The notes beneath the pieces were generated by a model that saw nothing but the letters and a program-made list of their open reading frames with translations, ran no database searches and had not been told where the DNA came from. The position numbers and the translations under genes are program-made. 64,000 bases of DNA from Bacillota bacterium (lineage in GTDB: Bacteria; Bacillota; Clostridia; Lachnospirales; Lachnospiraceae), in assembly GCA_023398375.1 (NCBI GenBank), contig JAEWSH010000128.1, positions 61,615 through 125,614 on the forward strand. The letters run 5' to 3'. Below are positions 45,064 to 53,017 of this stretch, in pieces; position 1 is the stretch's first letter, and every line of letters begins with the position of its first letter.

Positions 45064-45534
45064 ATGGATGATCAATTTATAACATTTACGATAGGAAAGC
45101 AAAAGCGGATTGCGTTGATCGCTCATGATGGTAAGAAAAAAGAACTGATTGAATGGTGCAATACGAACAAAGGAATATTAAGAAATCATTTTTTGTGCGG
45201 AACAGGAACAACCGCAAGAATGATTTCGGATTATACGGATCTACCTGTAAAAGGGTATAATAGCGGTCCTTTAGGCGGAGATCAGCAGATTGGAGCTAAA
45301 ATAGTAGAAGGAAATATTGATTTTGTGATATTTTTCTCAGACCCATTAGAAGCGCAGCCGCACGATCCGGATGTAAAAGCATTGCTTCGTATTGCACAGG
45401 TGTATGATATACCAATTGCAAATAATAAAGCGACAGCTGATTTTATGATTACTTCAAGGTTTATGGAAGAGGAATATGAACATAAGGTATTGAACTTTAA
45501 ACAAAATGTAATTGACAGGGCTAAGAGCCTTTAG
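45064..45534 (+). CDS. mgsA: Methylglyoxal synthase
   Basis: A 156-residue enzyme converting dihydroxyacetone phosphate to methylglyoxal and phosphate, a glycolytic bypass that relieves sugar-phosphate stress. Family signatures: RIALIAHDGKK, the phosphate-binding CGTGTTARMI, the catalytic Asp in GPLGGDQQIGA and DPLEAQPHDPDVKALLRIA. Start is ATG 45064 (ten bases after AGGTG) or TTG 45061 (seven bases); the difference is one residue. It lies just downstream of leuS on the same strand and ends at a strong terminator, so it may be read from the leuS T-box promoter. Confidence 0.95.
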   Translation: MDDQFITFTIGKQKRIALIAHDGKKKELIEWCNTNKGILRNHFLCGTGTTARMISDYTDLPVKGYNSGPLGGDQQIGAKIVEGNIDFVIFFSDPLEAQPHDPDVKALLRIAQVYDIPIANNKATADFMITSRFMEEEYEHKVLNFKQNVIDRAKSL

Positions 45535-45552
45535 TGTTCAAAATATTGTTTT

Positions 45553-45592
45553 CATAATAAAAGCAGGTCAGAATTGACCTGTTTTTATTATG
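45553..45592. terminator. Bidirectional terminator after mgsA
   Basis: An 18-base-pair stem with one G-U pair (arms 45553-45570 and 45575-45592) has the loop GAAT and A/T-rich flanks on both sides. It serves mgsA on the plus strand and the small minus-strand gene ending at 45607. Confidence 0.95.
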
Positions 45593-45606
45593 AAAAAATC
45601 GGACAG

Positions 45607-45879
45607 TTACTTTTGCTTAAATAAACGTAAAATCTGATCCATTTTTGCAATTTCATTAGGGGTGCTGATTTTCTTTAAAACGGTAACAATTCGAGTCATT
45701 TCATCTTCTGTAAAATGAATATTTTCCTGTTTGGAACGATTTGCAATTGCAAGTAAAAAAGGCAAGCGTTCCTTAGCAGAAAGCGAGGTACTTTCAAATA
45801 CAAGTTTTTGCAAAAAGTCTAATTTTTTTTGATCGATATCCCGGATTGATGCATCCTGCATCCAGCTGTTATCAGACAT
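45607..45879 (-). CDS. Small helical protein of unknown function
   Basis: A 90-residue acidic/basic, mainly helical soluble protein. No family was recognised. It begins MSDNSW, has AAAGGAG upstream of the start, and lies 23 bases after the 45903 gene on the same strand, so the two are probably co-transcribed. The regular spacing of leucine and isoleucine (KLDFLQKLVFE, RIVTVLKKI, MDQILRLFKQK) suggests three or four helices. No membrane span, signal or metal motif. Confidence 0.7.
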   Translation of the reverse strand: MSDNSWMQDASIRDIDQKKLDFLQKLVFESTSLSAKERLPFLLAIANRSKQENIHFTEDEMTRIVTVLKKISTPNEIAKMDQILRLFKQK

Positions 45880-45902
45880 AAAACTCCTTTCTATGTATAT
45901 GA

Positions 45903-46394
45903 TTATTCTTGATTGCGAAACATTTCGAACATGGCCTGCTGCTCAGGAGAAAGTAGATTCTTTAGCAGGCTGTTGATATCCATACCGGCTGTATTTTCAT
46001 TTTCATCAGAGTTTTCATTCGAATTTGTGGCAGAACCAAATAAATCTTTGTATTTCTGCATTTCCTGGAACATTTCCAAAGCCTGCATCATATCTGCGAT
46101 TTCTTTGAACTTTTTTTGCTCGCTATCAGTACAGTAATATTGGAGCTCTTTTATTAAAGAAGTAAGATCTTTGGGATCAGGGTCATTCTCATTTGCGCAG
46201 ATATTAATTTGATGCTTTATCTTATCGCAGTAAGAGATTGTGTATTGGAACTCCATAAATTTGATAAAGAGCGCGAACTGATTCCGCCTTTCTCGTGGAA
46301 GACGGGGAAGGATCACCTTGAGCATCTGAATGTGATTAGTGGTATAAAGGGTATCGAATGCAAGTACATAATCTGAATCTCTGTGTTCTGACAT
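45903..46394 (-). CDS. Helical protein of unknown function with acidic Asn/Glu linker
   Basis: A 163-residue soluble protein, mainly helical, not assigned to a family. Residues 1-115 look like a compact helical domain rich in aromatic and basic residues (RLPRERRNQFALFIKFMEF). It is followed by a low-complexity NSNENSDENENT linker and a short C-terminal helix (INSLLKNLLSPEQQAMFEMF). ATG 46394 lies six bases after GGAAGGAA. It is upstream of, and probably co-transcribed with, the 90-residue gene. The arrangement of domain, linker and terminal helix suggests a partner-binding tail. That is inference. Confidence 0.7.
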   Translation of the reverse strand: MSEHRDSDYVLAFDTLYTTNHIQMLKVILPRLPRERRNQFALFIKFMEFQYTISYCDKIKHQINICANENDPDPKDLTSLIKELQYYCTDSEQKKFKEIADMMQALEMFQEMQKYKDLFGSATNSNENSDENENTAGMDINSLLKNLLSPEQQAMFEMFRNQE

Positions 46395-46454
46395 CAGGGT
46401 TCCTTCCAAAACTTCTTTTTTAATACTATGTGCAGTAAGGGAAGAATATGATAA

Positions 46455-46503
46455 ACAGAAAAACCATACATAGGCTTCTTAATCAAAAAGCCTGTGTATG
46501 GTT
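46455..46503 (-). terminator. Terminator of the Cys/Gly-rich protein gene
   Basis: A 16-base-pair stem with one G-U pair (arms 46462-46477 and 46488-46503) is followed, reading on the minus strand, by a T-rich run. Confidence 0.85.
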
Positions 46504-46529
46504 AATGCTGATTGCGAGAAAATAATATT

Positions 46530-46781
46530 CTAGCAGAATGAATTTCCGCCGCAGCAACAAAGGATAAGTATTAAAATAATAATGCATTCACTACCATTTG
46601 AACCGCCATCACAACCGCCGCCGCCGCCGAAAATGCCACCAACGCCGCCGCATCCGCCGCCGAAACCGCTATTTCCGCCGCAACAAAATAGCAGGATAAT
46701 AATCCAGAGAATACCACCACATCCGCTATCGTTACATCTTGGTCTATCACAACCACATCCTGAAGCTGTTAAATCACTCAT
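46530..46781 (-). CDS. Cys/Gly-rich small protein with two hydrophobic segments
   Basis: An 83-residue protein with 13 cysteines and very high glycine content. Its two halves look duplicated: a hydrophobic run (GILWIIILLFCC and CIIILILILCCC), each ending in GGNS. Similar proteins have been labelled chorion-class high-cysteine proteins in Firmicutes; that name reflects composition only. GGAGGAAACAA precedes the ATG and a strong terminator follows, supporting the minus strand over the proline-rich frame on the opposite strand. Possible roles include a spore or envelope protein or a membrane peptide; none is established. Confidence 0.75.
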   Translation of the reverse strand: MSDLTASGCGCDRPRCNDSGCGGILWIIILLFCCGGNSGFGGGCGGVGGIFGGGGGCDGGSNGSECIIILILILCCCGGNSFC

Positions 46782-46896
46782 TTGTTTCCTCCAAAAAAGA
46801 TTTATTTATGCTTTATCATATGGAGAGAGCATGTCAAGGTTTCCATATATTTTAAAAAAAATAAAAAAAATTATTGCACAACATGTGGGTAAGGAC

Positions 46897-46924
46897 TTGA
46901 ATTTATTTCAATATATTGTAAAAT
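46897..46924 (+). promoter_or_regulatory. Candidate promoter of the sortase-surface protein cluster
   Basis: TTGAAT and TAAAAT are separated by 16 bases, 50 bases before the sortase start. Confidence 0.5.
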
Positions 46925-46973
46925 AGATTATATATGTTAAAAATGGGTTTTATTCTACGAAAGGGACAGAATC

Positions 46974-48068
46974 ATGACGGACAAGGATTGGACTGTTGAA
47001 GGACGTACTTTTCGCACACAACGTGATTATGCCGCAGCATATCGGGATAAAAGAAAGATAGATCAGATTCGAAAAAAAATAAATTTTAAAGATAGCCAGA
47101 CAGTTATGAAATTGCAGAAAGAACTGCAGAAAGGCAGCTTTAGGTTCGAATCGATAATTGGTCGGGATTTTATAGAAGAAGTGAACGAACTGGTGGCAGA
47201 ATCGGAAGGGCATTTACATAAGAAAAAAGATTCCCAGATAGTGCTGAGTGGCTATGATGATAAGCTGAAAAAAGAAATTATACGGGAATTAAAAAAAAGG
47301 GAGCTTTCAAGGAAGATCCTGCTTGGAACATTGGCTGTCATAGCAGCGGCAAGCCTTGGTTATTTTACATATTATTATTATGCTGCTATGAAATCGTCTC
47401 ATGAATTTGCCGGTCTGTCTGAATTAAAAGACGACAAACGGTTAGGAAACGGCACAGAAGACTCACAAGTCACGGCAAAAGAGCAAAAGCCTGTTATTGA
47501 TAAATATAAAACTTTATATAATAAAAATAAAAAGCTAATCGGATGGGTAAGAATTGCCGATACAAATATTGATTATCCGGTTATGCAGTCTGCTAACGAA
47601 GAATATTATCTGGATCATAATTATAATCAGGAAAAAGACAGGAATGGTTCCATATTCATGGATGCAAAGTGCGATGCGATGGTACCGAGCACAAATCTGA
47701 TTATTTACGGTCATAATATGCGTTCCGGTGAAATGTTCGGATCATTGAGCAGATACGAAGAGGAAGAATATTACGAGAAGCATAAACACATTACATTTGA
47801 TACCATATATCAGGAAGGTAAATATGAGGTGATGTATGCTTTTCGCTCAAGATTATATGAAGAAACAGAAATCGTATTTAAGTATTATCAATTCATAGAT
47901 GCATATTCAGAGGAAGAATTCAATTCCAATATGAAAGAGATGGCGGCAATATCTCTGTATGATACAGGTGTGACGGCAAACTACGGCGACCAGTTGCTTA
48001 CGCTGTCTACCTGTGATAACAATGAAAAGAATGGAAGATTTGTTATCGTTGCAAAGAGAATTGAGTAA
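46974..48068 (+). CDS. Class B sortase with N-terminal cytoplasmic extension
   Basis: A 364-residue transpeptidase that links surface proteins to the cell wall. Catalytic residues are His247 in IIYGHNM, Cys347 in TLSTC and Arg in NGRFVIVAKR, with class B features before the cysteine. A single membrane span is near residues 110-132 and the catalytic domain follows from about 170. The first 105 residues are charged and lie inside the cell, which is long for a sortase B. AAAGGGACAG precedes the ATG. The next gene encodes a protein with an SPKTG sorting signal, the probable substrate. Confidence 0.93.
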   Translation: MTDKDWTVEGRTFRTQRDYAAAYRDKRKIDQIRKKINFKDSQTVMKLQKELQKGSFRFESIIGRDFIEEVNELVAESEGHLHKKKDSQIVLSGYDDKLKKEIIRELKKRELSRKILLGTLAVIAAASLGYFTYYYYAAMKSSHEFAGLSELKDDKRLGNGTEDSQVTAKEQKPVIDKYKTLYNKNKKLIGWVRIADTNIDYPVMQSANEEYYLDHNYNQEKDRNGSIFMDAKCDAMVPSTNLIIYGHNMRSGEMFGSLSRYEEEEYYEKHKHITFDTIYQEGKYEVMYAFRSRLYEETEIVFKYYQFIDAYSEEEFNSNMKEMAAISLYDTGVTANYGDQLLTLSTCDNNEKNGRFVIVAKRIE

Positions 48069-48098
48069 GACAGCAGGATACAAAGGAGAAAGTACAAA

Positions 48099-51000
48099 AT
48101 GGGGACGAAGAAACACAAAAAGGGCAATAGAAAGTTAAAGAAAACGGTAAGAATGGCGTTCGGAGCTGTTTGTATGCTTACTGCAATCATAATAGCACTG
48201 GTACCTGTGCCGGATATCAAGGCGGATACTTCACCATATGCATATCCGGATAGCAGCGCTATTGATAGTGCGGTGGCAGCACAGCAAGTCGATACGGATG
48301 GCATTGGACTGACTGGACCGACAACGAATACAAAGGCTTCCTATACCATTAGTTACAGAAGTAATATTTATTGGTATGAACGTCAATTTGATTATTTTAC
48401 AGTAACTGTTTCCAGTGCCAAGAGAGCAGTGCTGTCAAAGTATAATGATGAATACGGAACCAACAGCATTACGGTTCCTAGTTTCATTTCAGCAGACGGA
48501 TATAACGTGATAACGGAGGAAGAGTATGCAAAGTTTAAACAAAAAGTAGAAACTACTCCGAGTACCTATGAAATGAATTCCCCAAGCAGTAATACTGCAT
48601 GGTTCTTTAAAAAGTATGCGAGCAGTCAGTACGACAAATATATAAAAGAGTATGAAGCATATGAAAAAGATACGACGGGAAATGTTCTTGAACCAGATCC
48701 TTTGACAATGAAGGAGGATGCATTATCAGAGGATCAATTACTGAGTTATTATTGCGACAAAATGCCGGGATATCAAGACAAAGGATATACATTGAATAAG
48801 GTTTATATCGGAGGAGGTACTGAAATCATAGTACCGGATACCGGCGAGAAAACGGCCAGTAATTGGGCCTATATTCCTAAAAAGGCATCGAAAGAGGCAC
48901 TTACGGATGAAAATGGGTTTATGCTGAATGGAGAAGAACTGATTCCTGTTTTGGCAATTGGAGACAATGCATTTAAAAATACGCAGAATGCAAAGATACT
49001 GAATATAGAAGGAGATATCAAATATATAGGGGAGTCTGCGTTTGAGGATAGTTATGTATCTAAGGTAGACTTTGGGGATAATATAAAGAGTATTGGACAT
49101 CAGGCTTTTAAGAACTGCACCAGGCTTGAACAGGTTGCTTTTGGTAATTCGGTGGAGGAACTTGGGGTGGAAGCTTTTTATGGCACCTATCTGAAATCAA
49201 TTATTCTCCCGACCAATATTAAAAAAGTTGGCGTAGGTGCATTTGCTTCCTGTGTGCAGTTGACAGGAGTTGATTTGTCAGGGGTTAAGGCAAGTTCAGG
49301 TACTCTTGGAGACTATGCGTTTTTTAATGATTATGCCATCAATACTTTGAATATGGAAGGAACCAGAATTACTAAGATAGGAAAAGCAGCTTTTGCCGCA
49401 ACAAGTGGTATTACAGGGGCACTGAAAGATTTTAAATTTCCGAGTAATATGAGCGCATCGGACAGTTTGGGAGACTATATTCTTGCCGGAAGAACAAATC
49501 TTCTGTCTGTAACAATGCCAGCTGATTATGGAAGAAATTCAAAAGTTACGGTACCAAACGGAATCTTCACTAATTGCATCAATCTTGAAAAAGTGATTTT
49601 TCCAGATGATGGGCAAGGATCCTGTGCATGGGTATCCTATTTGATAGAAAGTGAAAAAGCAACTCTTTTTTCAGGAGTTTATAATAAAAATCTTTGTGTC
49701 TATGGACCGGAGCTGGCAGGAACAGAAAAAGCCGAGCCAAGGACCAGTACATGGAGGGCTTCCACTTCAGTTTCCAAGACAGTTCCTTATATTTATGTGG
49801 GAAAAGACGGACTCACCTATATTGAAATCAGTGATGGAAAATATCTGCTTTCTGCAAATAAGAATGGAGAATTGGTATCCTGCATTGAGACACCAGGAAG
49901 TACTTCTACGGGATTGATTGAAAATATTATCATTCCTTCTAAAGTGGGAGAGTATGCGATTACGAAGATTCTGCCGGGATGTTTTTCCGAGAATATCAAA
50001 GAGAGAGTACAATCACTAACCATAGAAGATGATTCCATTAAAGAGATAGGAGACAATGTATTTAGTGGATGCAGCAAATTAGAAAAAGTTACCATTGGGA
50101 ATTCAGTAGCCAGTATTGGAGCCAATGCTTTCCAGAATTGTCCGTTGCTGACGGATGTCTACTTTAGCACACCTAGCAGCTATACCGCTTTTACAATGGG
50201 AGCTAGTGCATTTGAGACAGGATCAGATGAGCTTACATTCCATGGCGATATTGTAGAGGGATATGCTCCATTCGAATGGGCAATGGATTATACGATTAAC
50301 ACGCAGGGAACGAAGAGTGTCTGCTATAAAAGTAATGCGCCTACGAACCTGACTGTAATTAGTTATAAAAAGAAAGATTCCACAAGTAACAAAAGAATTC
50401 CGACACTGGTAGATTATCCGTTATATGAAAATATCGATAAGGATAATCAGGATTATGAAACGAAGCAAGTTGAATATTATACAAATAAGTATTCCGTCAG
50501 CGCAAATGATCTGCAGGAATTTAATGACTGGCTTCAAGAGAGTCACGGTCTTGGGTATAAAGACGGATATAAAGGATACAGCATACAGCGTAAGTATGAA
50601 TTACAGAATAATGAGAACACAGATTTATCCAAACTTAAAGAGTATCAGATTTTAACTTCAATGGAGCAGGCGATTATCAGCAGTACACAGAACATAACGA
50701 TTCCGGCGTCTGTAAAATCTATTGATGCAAAGGATTTCTTTACCCAGACCTTTACAAATACCGGAAATATTACATCGTATGTATTGGATACTTTCCGCGG
50801 GGCATCAAAACAGAATATTTATAAGACAGATACAAGTGGTACGACCTATGCTACAACGGTTTATGGTGGCTTATTCAGCGGGGATCTTGATGAAGCTCTG
50901 GATAATACAAAACAGACGATTACAAAAGGAAATGACAGGCTGACTTCCATCACAATAACAAATGTAGCAACGTTGCCGGATTATGCATTTGACAGCTGTG

Positions 51001-53006
51001 AAAATCTGGAGAGTGTTGATATCGGAGCTTGTACGGATGTCGGTACAGCACCGTTTACAGGCTGCAATAAACTGACTTCTGTTATCTGCAAAGCTCCATA
51101 TTCATACCAAAACGGGATACTGTATAAGGAGAACAGTGATGGTACACTTACGATAGTAGAGTGCCTTCCGGCAAGAGGTGATTTGATAAAACCAAAAACG
51201 ATAACGGTAGAGTCTGACCCGCTGCTTGCGAATGTAAGTGCAATTGCAGAAGGTGCTTTTCAAAACTGTGATTCTATTACAAAAGTAGATTTAAGTGCCC
51301 TGACTAAATTGAAAACAATACCAAAAAATAGTTTTAATGATTGTAATAATTTAAGCGATGTGTATCTTCCGGAATCTGTAAATGAGATATTGGACGGGGC
51401 ATTTACAAAGTGTCTGACAGGATTGAAAGTTGAGATTCCTGGTACAGAAGTTCATATTACTTCCGATGCTTTTACGCATGACCAAGGGATTATCCGTACC
51501 TATAAGGATAGTGCCGCATATGCTTATGCAACATTATATAATATTGATACGGAAATTCTTGGAACAAAATATGTAGTATCCTTCGTAGATTATGATGGCT
51601 CCCCACTGGGGCCCGATCAGAAAATAGTGTCGGGTAAGGATGCGGTACCGCCAGCTGATCCAACCAGGATTGGTTATAAATTTACTGGTTGGAACAAGAG
51701 TTATAAAAATATTACTGCCAATTCAATTATTATGGCAACATATCTTTCTACAGGTGATAAGATAGTTGTATTTTTGGATTATAATGGTGCGGTATTATCA
51801 AAGCAAGCTATAGCGGCGGGAGGAAGTGCAATACCGCCGGCAAATCCGTCAAGAACCGGGTATACATTTACGGGTTGGAGCGGAACTTATACGAATATTA
51901 CTGCTGACACTACACTTATTGCACAGTATACTGCCAATTCTTCCAATAACGGTGGTAATACAAATAATGGTGGTAATACAAATAACGGCGGTAATACAAA
52001 TAATGGTGGTAACTCAAACAAGGGCGGCAGCAATGACGACGATGATGACGATGATGATCATAGCGGCAGTGATGGAAAGCCGACTGCCAGTCTGGTCAAA
52101 GTCATAAACGGAACCGGAGGAGGATACTATACTGTTGGTTCTACGGTGTATATCAGTGCATTTGCAGCGCCTGCGGGCAAACATTTTGATAAATGGACGA
52201 CTACCTCTAATGGTGTGGGATTAGCAAATCCCAATAGTAAATCTACCAGTTTTACGATGCCTTGGAATTATGTAGAAGTCACTGCTAATTTTGCGGATGG
52301 ACCGGAAACGGCAAGTTCTAATAATACTGTAGATACGCTTCCGGCAGGCCCTACGACTGGAAAAGGTTCAGGAGGCTCGGGCGGTTCAGGCGGTTCAGGC
52401 GGAACTGGCTCTAACAGCACGGGAACAAAAGAAGGTGGAACTGTGGTTTCAATAACCAAACCTGGCTTTTCGGATACAGATAAAGCATCAGCAGTTGTAC
52501 ATGGTTCAACTGATAATTTTATCATTAAGATTACAGAAGATGCAGATGCGCAGGCGCAGATTGAAGCAGCCTTATTAGCAGATACGGAAACATTGGAAAA
52601 TATCAAGTACTTCCCAATGGATATCAGTCTGTATGACTCGACAGGAACGACCAAGATTACAGATACGGCGGGGATCACCATAGATATAACGCTTCCATTA
52701 CCCGATGAACTTCGTGAGTATGGCGGTAATAATAAAGTAGCAGGTGTTGTAGATGGAAAACTTGATAAACTGACACCGACCTTTAAGTCGATCGACGGAG
52801 TGCCATGTGTTACATTTACCGCATCCCATTTCTCACCATATACGATTTATGTGGATACAGCAAACTTATCCGATGGTTCCATTGATTCGTCGCCAAAAAC
52901 CGGTGATCCGATTCATCCGAAATGGTTTCTGGTAATAGGTCTTGCATGTATTTCAATACTTCTGTTCATGAAAAAAGATGTAAAAAGGACTATTAAAATC
53001 AGTTGA
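48099..53006 (+). CDS. BspA-type leucine-rich repeat surface protein with SPKTG sorting signal
   Basis: A 1635-residue secreted protein. In order: signal peptide (hydrophobic about 17-37); a non-repetitive region; LRR_5/BspA repeats in blocks near 285-470, 610-720 and 930-1140; and two InlB-type B-repeats (about 1157-1213 and 1219-1277, ending GYKFTGW and GYTFTGW). Next come an Asn/Gly/Thr repeat and a run of eight aspartates, a bacterial-repeat module, a Gly/Ser linker, a C-terminal domain, then SPKTG (1598-1602), a hydrophobic span and a basic tail. C. difficile sortase B accepts SPKTG/PPKTG, so the upstream sortase probably anchors it. Likely role: adhesion or host/glycan contact. AAAGGAG precedes the ATG. 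Confidence 0.92.
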   Translation: MGTKKHKKGNRKLKKTVRMAFGAVCMLTAIIIALVPVPDIKADTSPYAYPDSSAIDSAVAAQQVDTDGIGLTGPTTNTKASYTISYRSNIYWYERQFDYFTVTVSSAKRAVLSKYNDEYGTNSITVPSFISADGYNVITEEEYAKFKQKVETTPSTYEMNSPSSNTAWFFKKYASSQYDKYIKEYEAYEKDTTGNVLEPDPLTMKEDALSEDQLLSYYCDKMPGYQDKGYTLNKVYIGGGTEIIVPDTGEKTASNWAYIPKKASKEALTDENGFMLNGEELIPVLAIGDNAFKNTQNAKILNIEGDIKYIGESAFEDSYVSKVDFGDNIKSIGHQAFKNCTRLEQVAFGNSVEELGVEAFYGTYLKSIILPTNIKKVGVGAFASCVQLTGVDLSGVKASSGTLGDYAFFNDYAINTLNMEGTRITKIGKAAFAATSGITGALKDFKFPSNMSASDSLGDYILAGRTNLLSVTMPADYGRNSKVTVPNGIFTNCINLEKVIFPDDGQGSCAWVSYLIESEKATLFSGVYNKNLCVYGPELAGTEKAEPRTSTWRASTSVSKTVPYIYVGKDGLTYIEISDGKYLLSANKNGELVSCIETPGSTSTGLIENIIIPSKVGEYAITKILPGCFSENIKERVQSLTIEDDSIKEIGDNVFSGCSKLEKVTIGNSVASIGANAFQNCPLLTDVYFSTPSSYTAFTMGASAFETGSDELTFHGDIVEGYAPFEWAMDYTINTQGTKSVCYKSNAPTNLTVISYKKKDSTSNKRIPTLVDYPLYENIDKDNQDYETKQVEYYTNKYSVSANDLQEFNDWLQESHGLGYKDGYKGYSIQRKYELQNNENTDLSKLKEYQILTSMEQAIISSTQNITIPASVKSIDAKDFFTQTFTNTGNITSYVLDTFRGASKQNIYKTDTSGTTYATTVYGGLFSGDLDEALDNTKQTITKGNDRLTSITITNVATLPDYAFDSCENLESVDIGACTDVGTAPFTGCNKLTSVICKAPYSYQNGILYKENSDGTLTIVECLPARGDLIKPKTITVESDPLLANVSAIAEGAFQNCDSITKVDLSALTKLKTIPKNSFNDCNNLSDVYLPESVNEILDGAFTKCLTGLKVEIPGTEVHITSDAFTHDQGIIRTYKDSAAYAYATLYNIDTEILGTKYVVSFVDYDGSPLGPDQKIVSGKDAVPPADPTRIGYKFTGWNKSYKNITANSIIMATYLSTGDKIVVFLDYNGAVLSKQAIAAGGSAIPPANPSRTGYTFTGWSGTYTNITADTTLIAQYTANSSNNGGNTNNGGNTNNGGNTNNGGNSNKGGSNDDDDDDDDHSGSDGKPTASLVKVINGTGGGYYTVGSTVYISAFAAPAGKHFDKWTTTSNGVGLANPNSKSTSFTMPWNYVEVTANFADGPETASSNNTVDTLPAGPTTGKGSGGSGGSGGSGGTGSNSTGTKEGGTVVSITKPGFSDTDKASAVVHGSTDNFIIKITEDADAQAQIEAALLADTETLENIKYFPMDISLYDSTGTTKITDTAGITIDITLPLPDELREYGGNNKVAGVVDGKLDKLTPTFKSIDGVPCVTFTASHFSPYTIYVDTANLSDGSIDSSPKTGDPIHPKWFLVIGLACISILLFMKKDVKRTIKIS
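51948..52058 (+). repeat. In-frame Asn/Gly repeats and Asp run in the surface protein gene
   Basis: About four 18-base units of the form GGTGGTAATACAAATAAT encode repeated NGGNTN. They are followed by GAC/GAT codons encoding eight aspartates (52035-52058). Such regions often vary in length between strains and act as flexible wall-spanning spacers; variation here is inference. Confidence 0.85.
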
Positions 53007-53017
53007 TAGGAGTATCT

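Noticed and set aside
46582..46926. Proline-rich plus-strand frame opposite the Cys/Gly-rich gene
   Set aside because: The minus strand has the ribosome binding site, hydrophobic segments and a terminator; the proline richness is the complement of glycine codons.
51948..52058. Short direct repeats resembling an array
   Set aside because: They are 18-base in-frame codon repeats in a surface protein, with no spacers of CRISPR type.
52268..52681. Minus-strand 137-residue frame in the surface protein gene
   Set aside because: It is a shadow of the Gly/Ser-linker codons on the opposite strand with no start signals.
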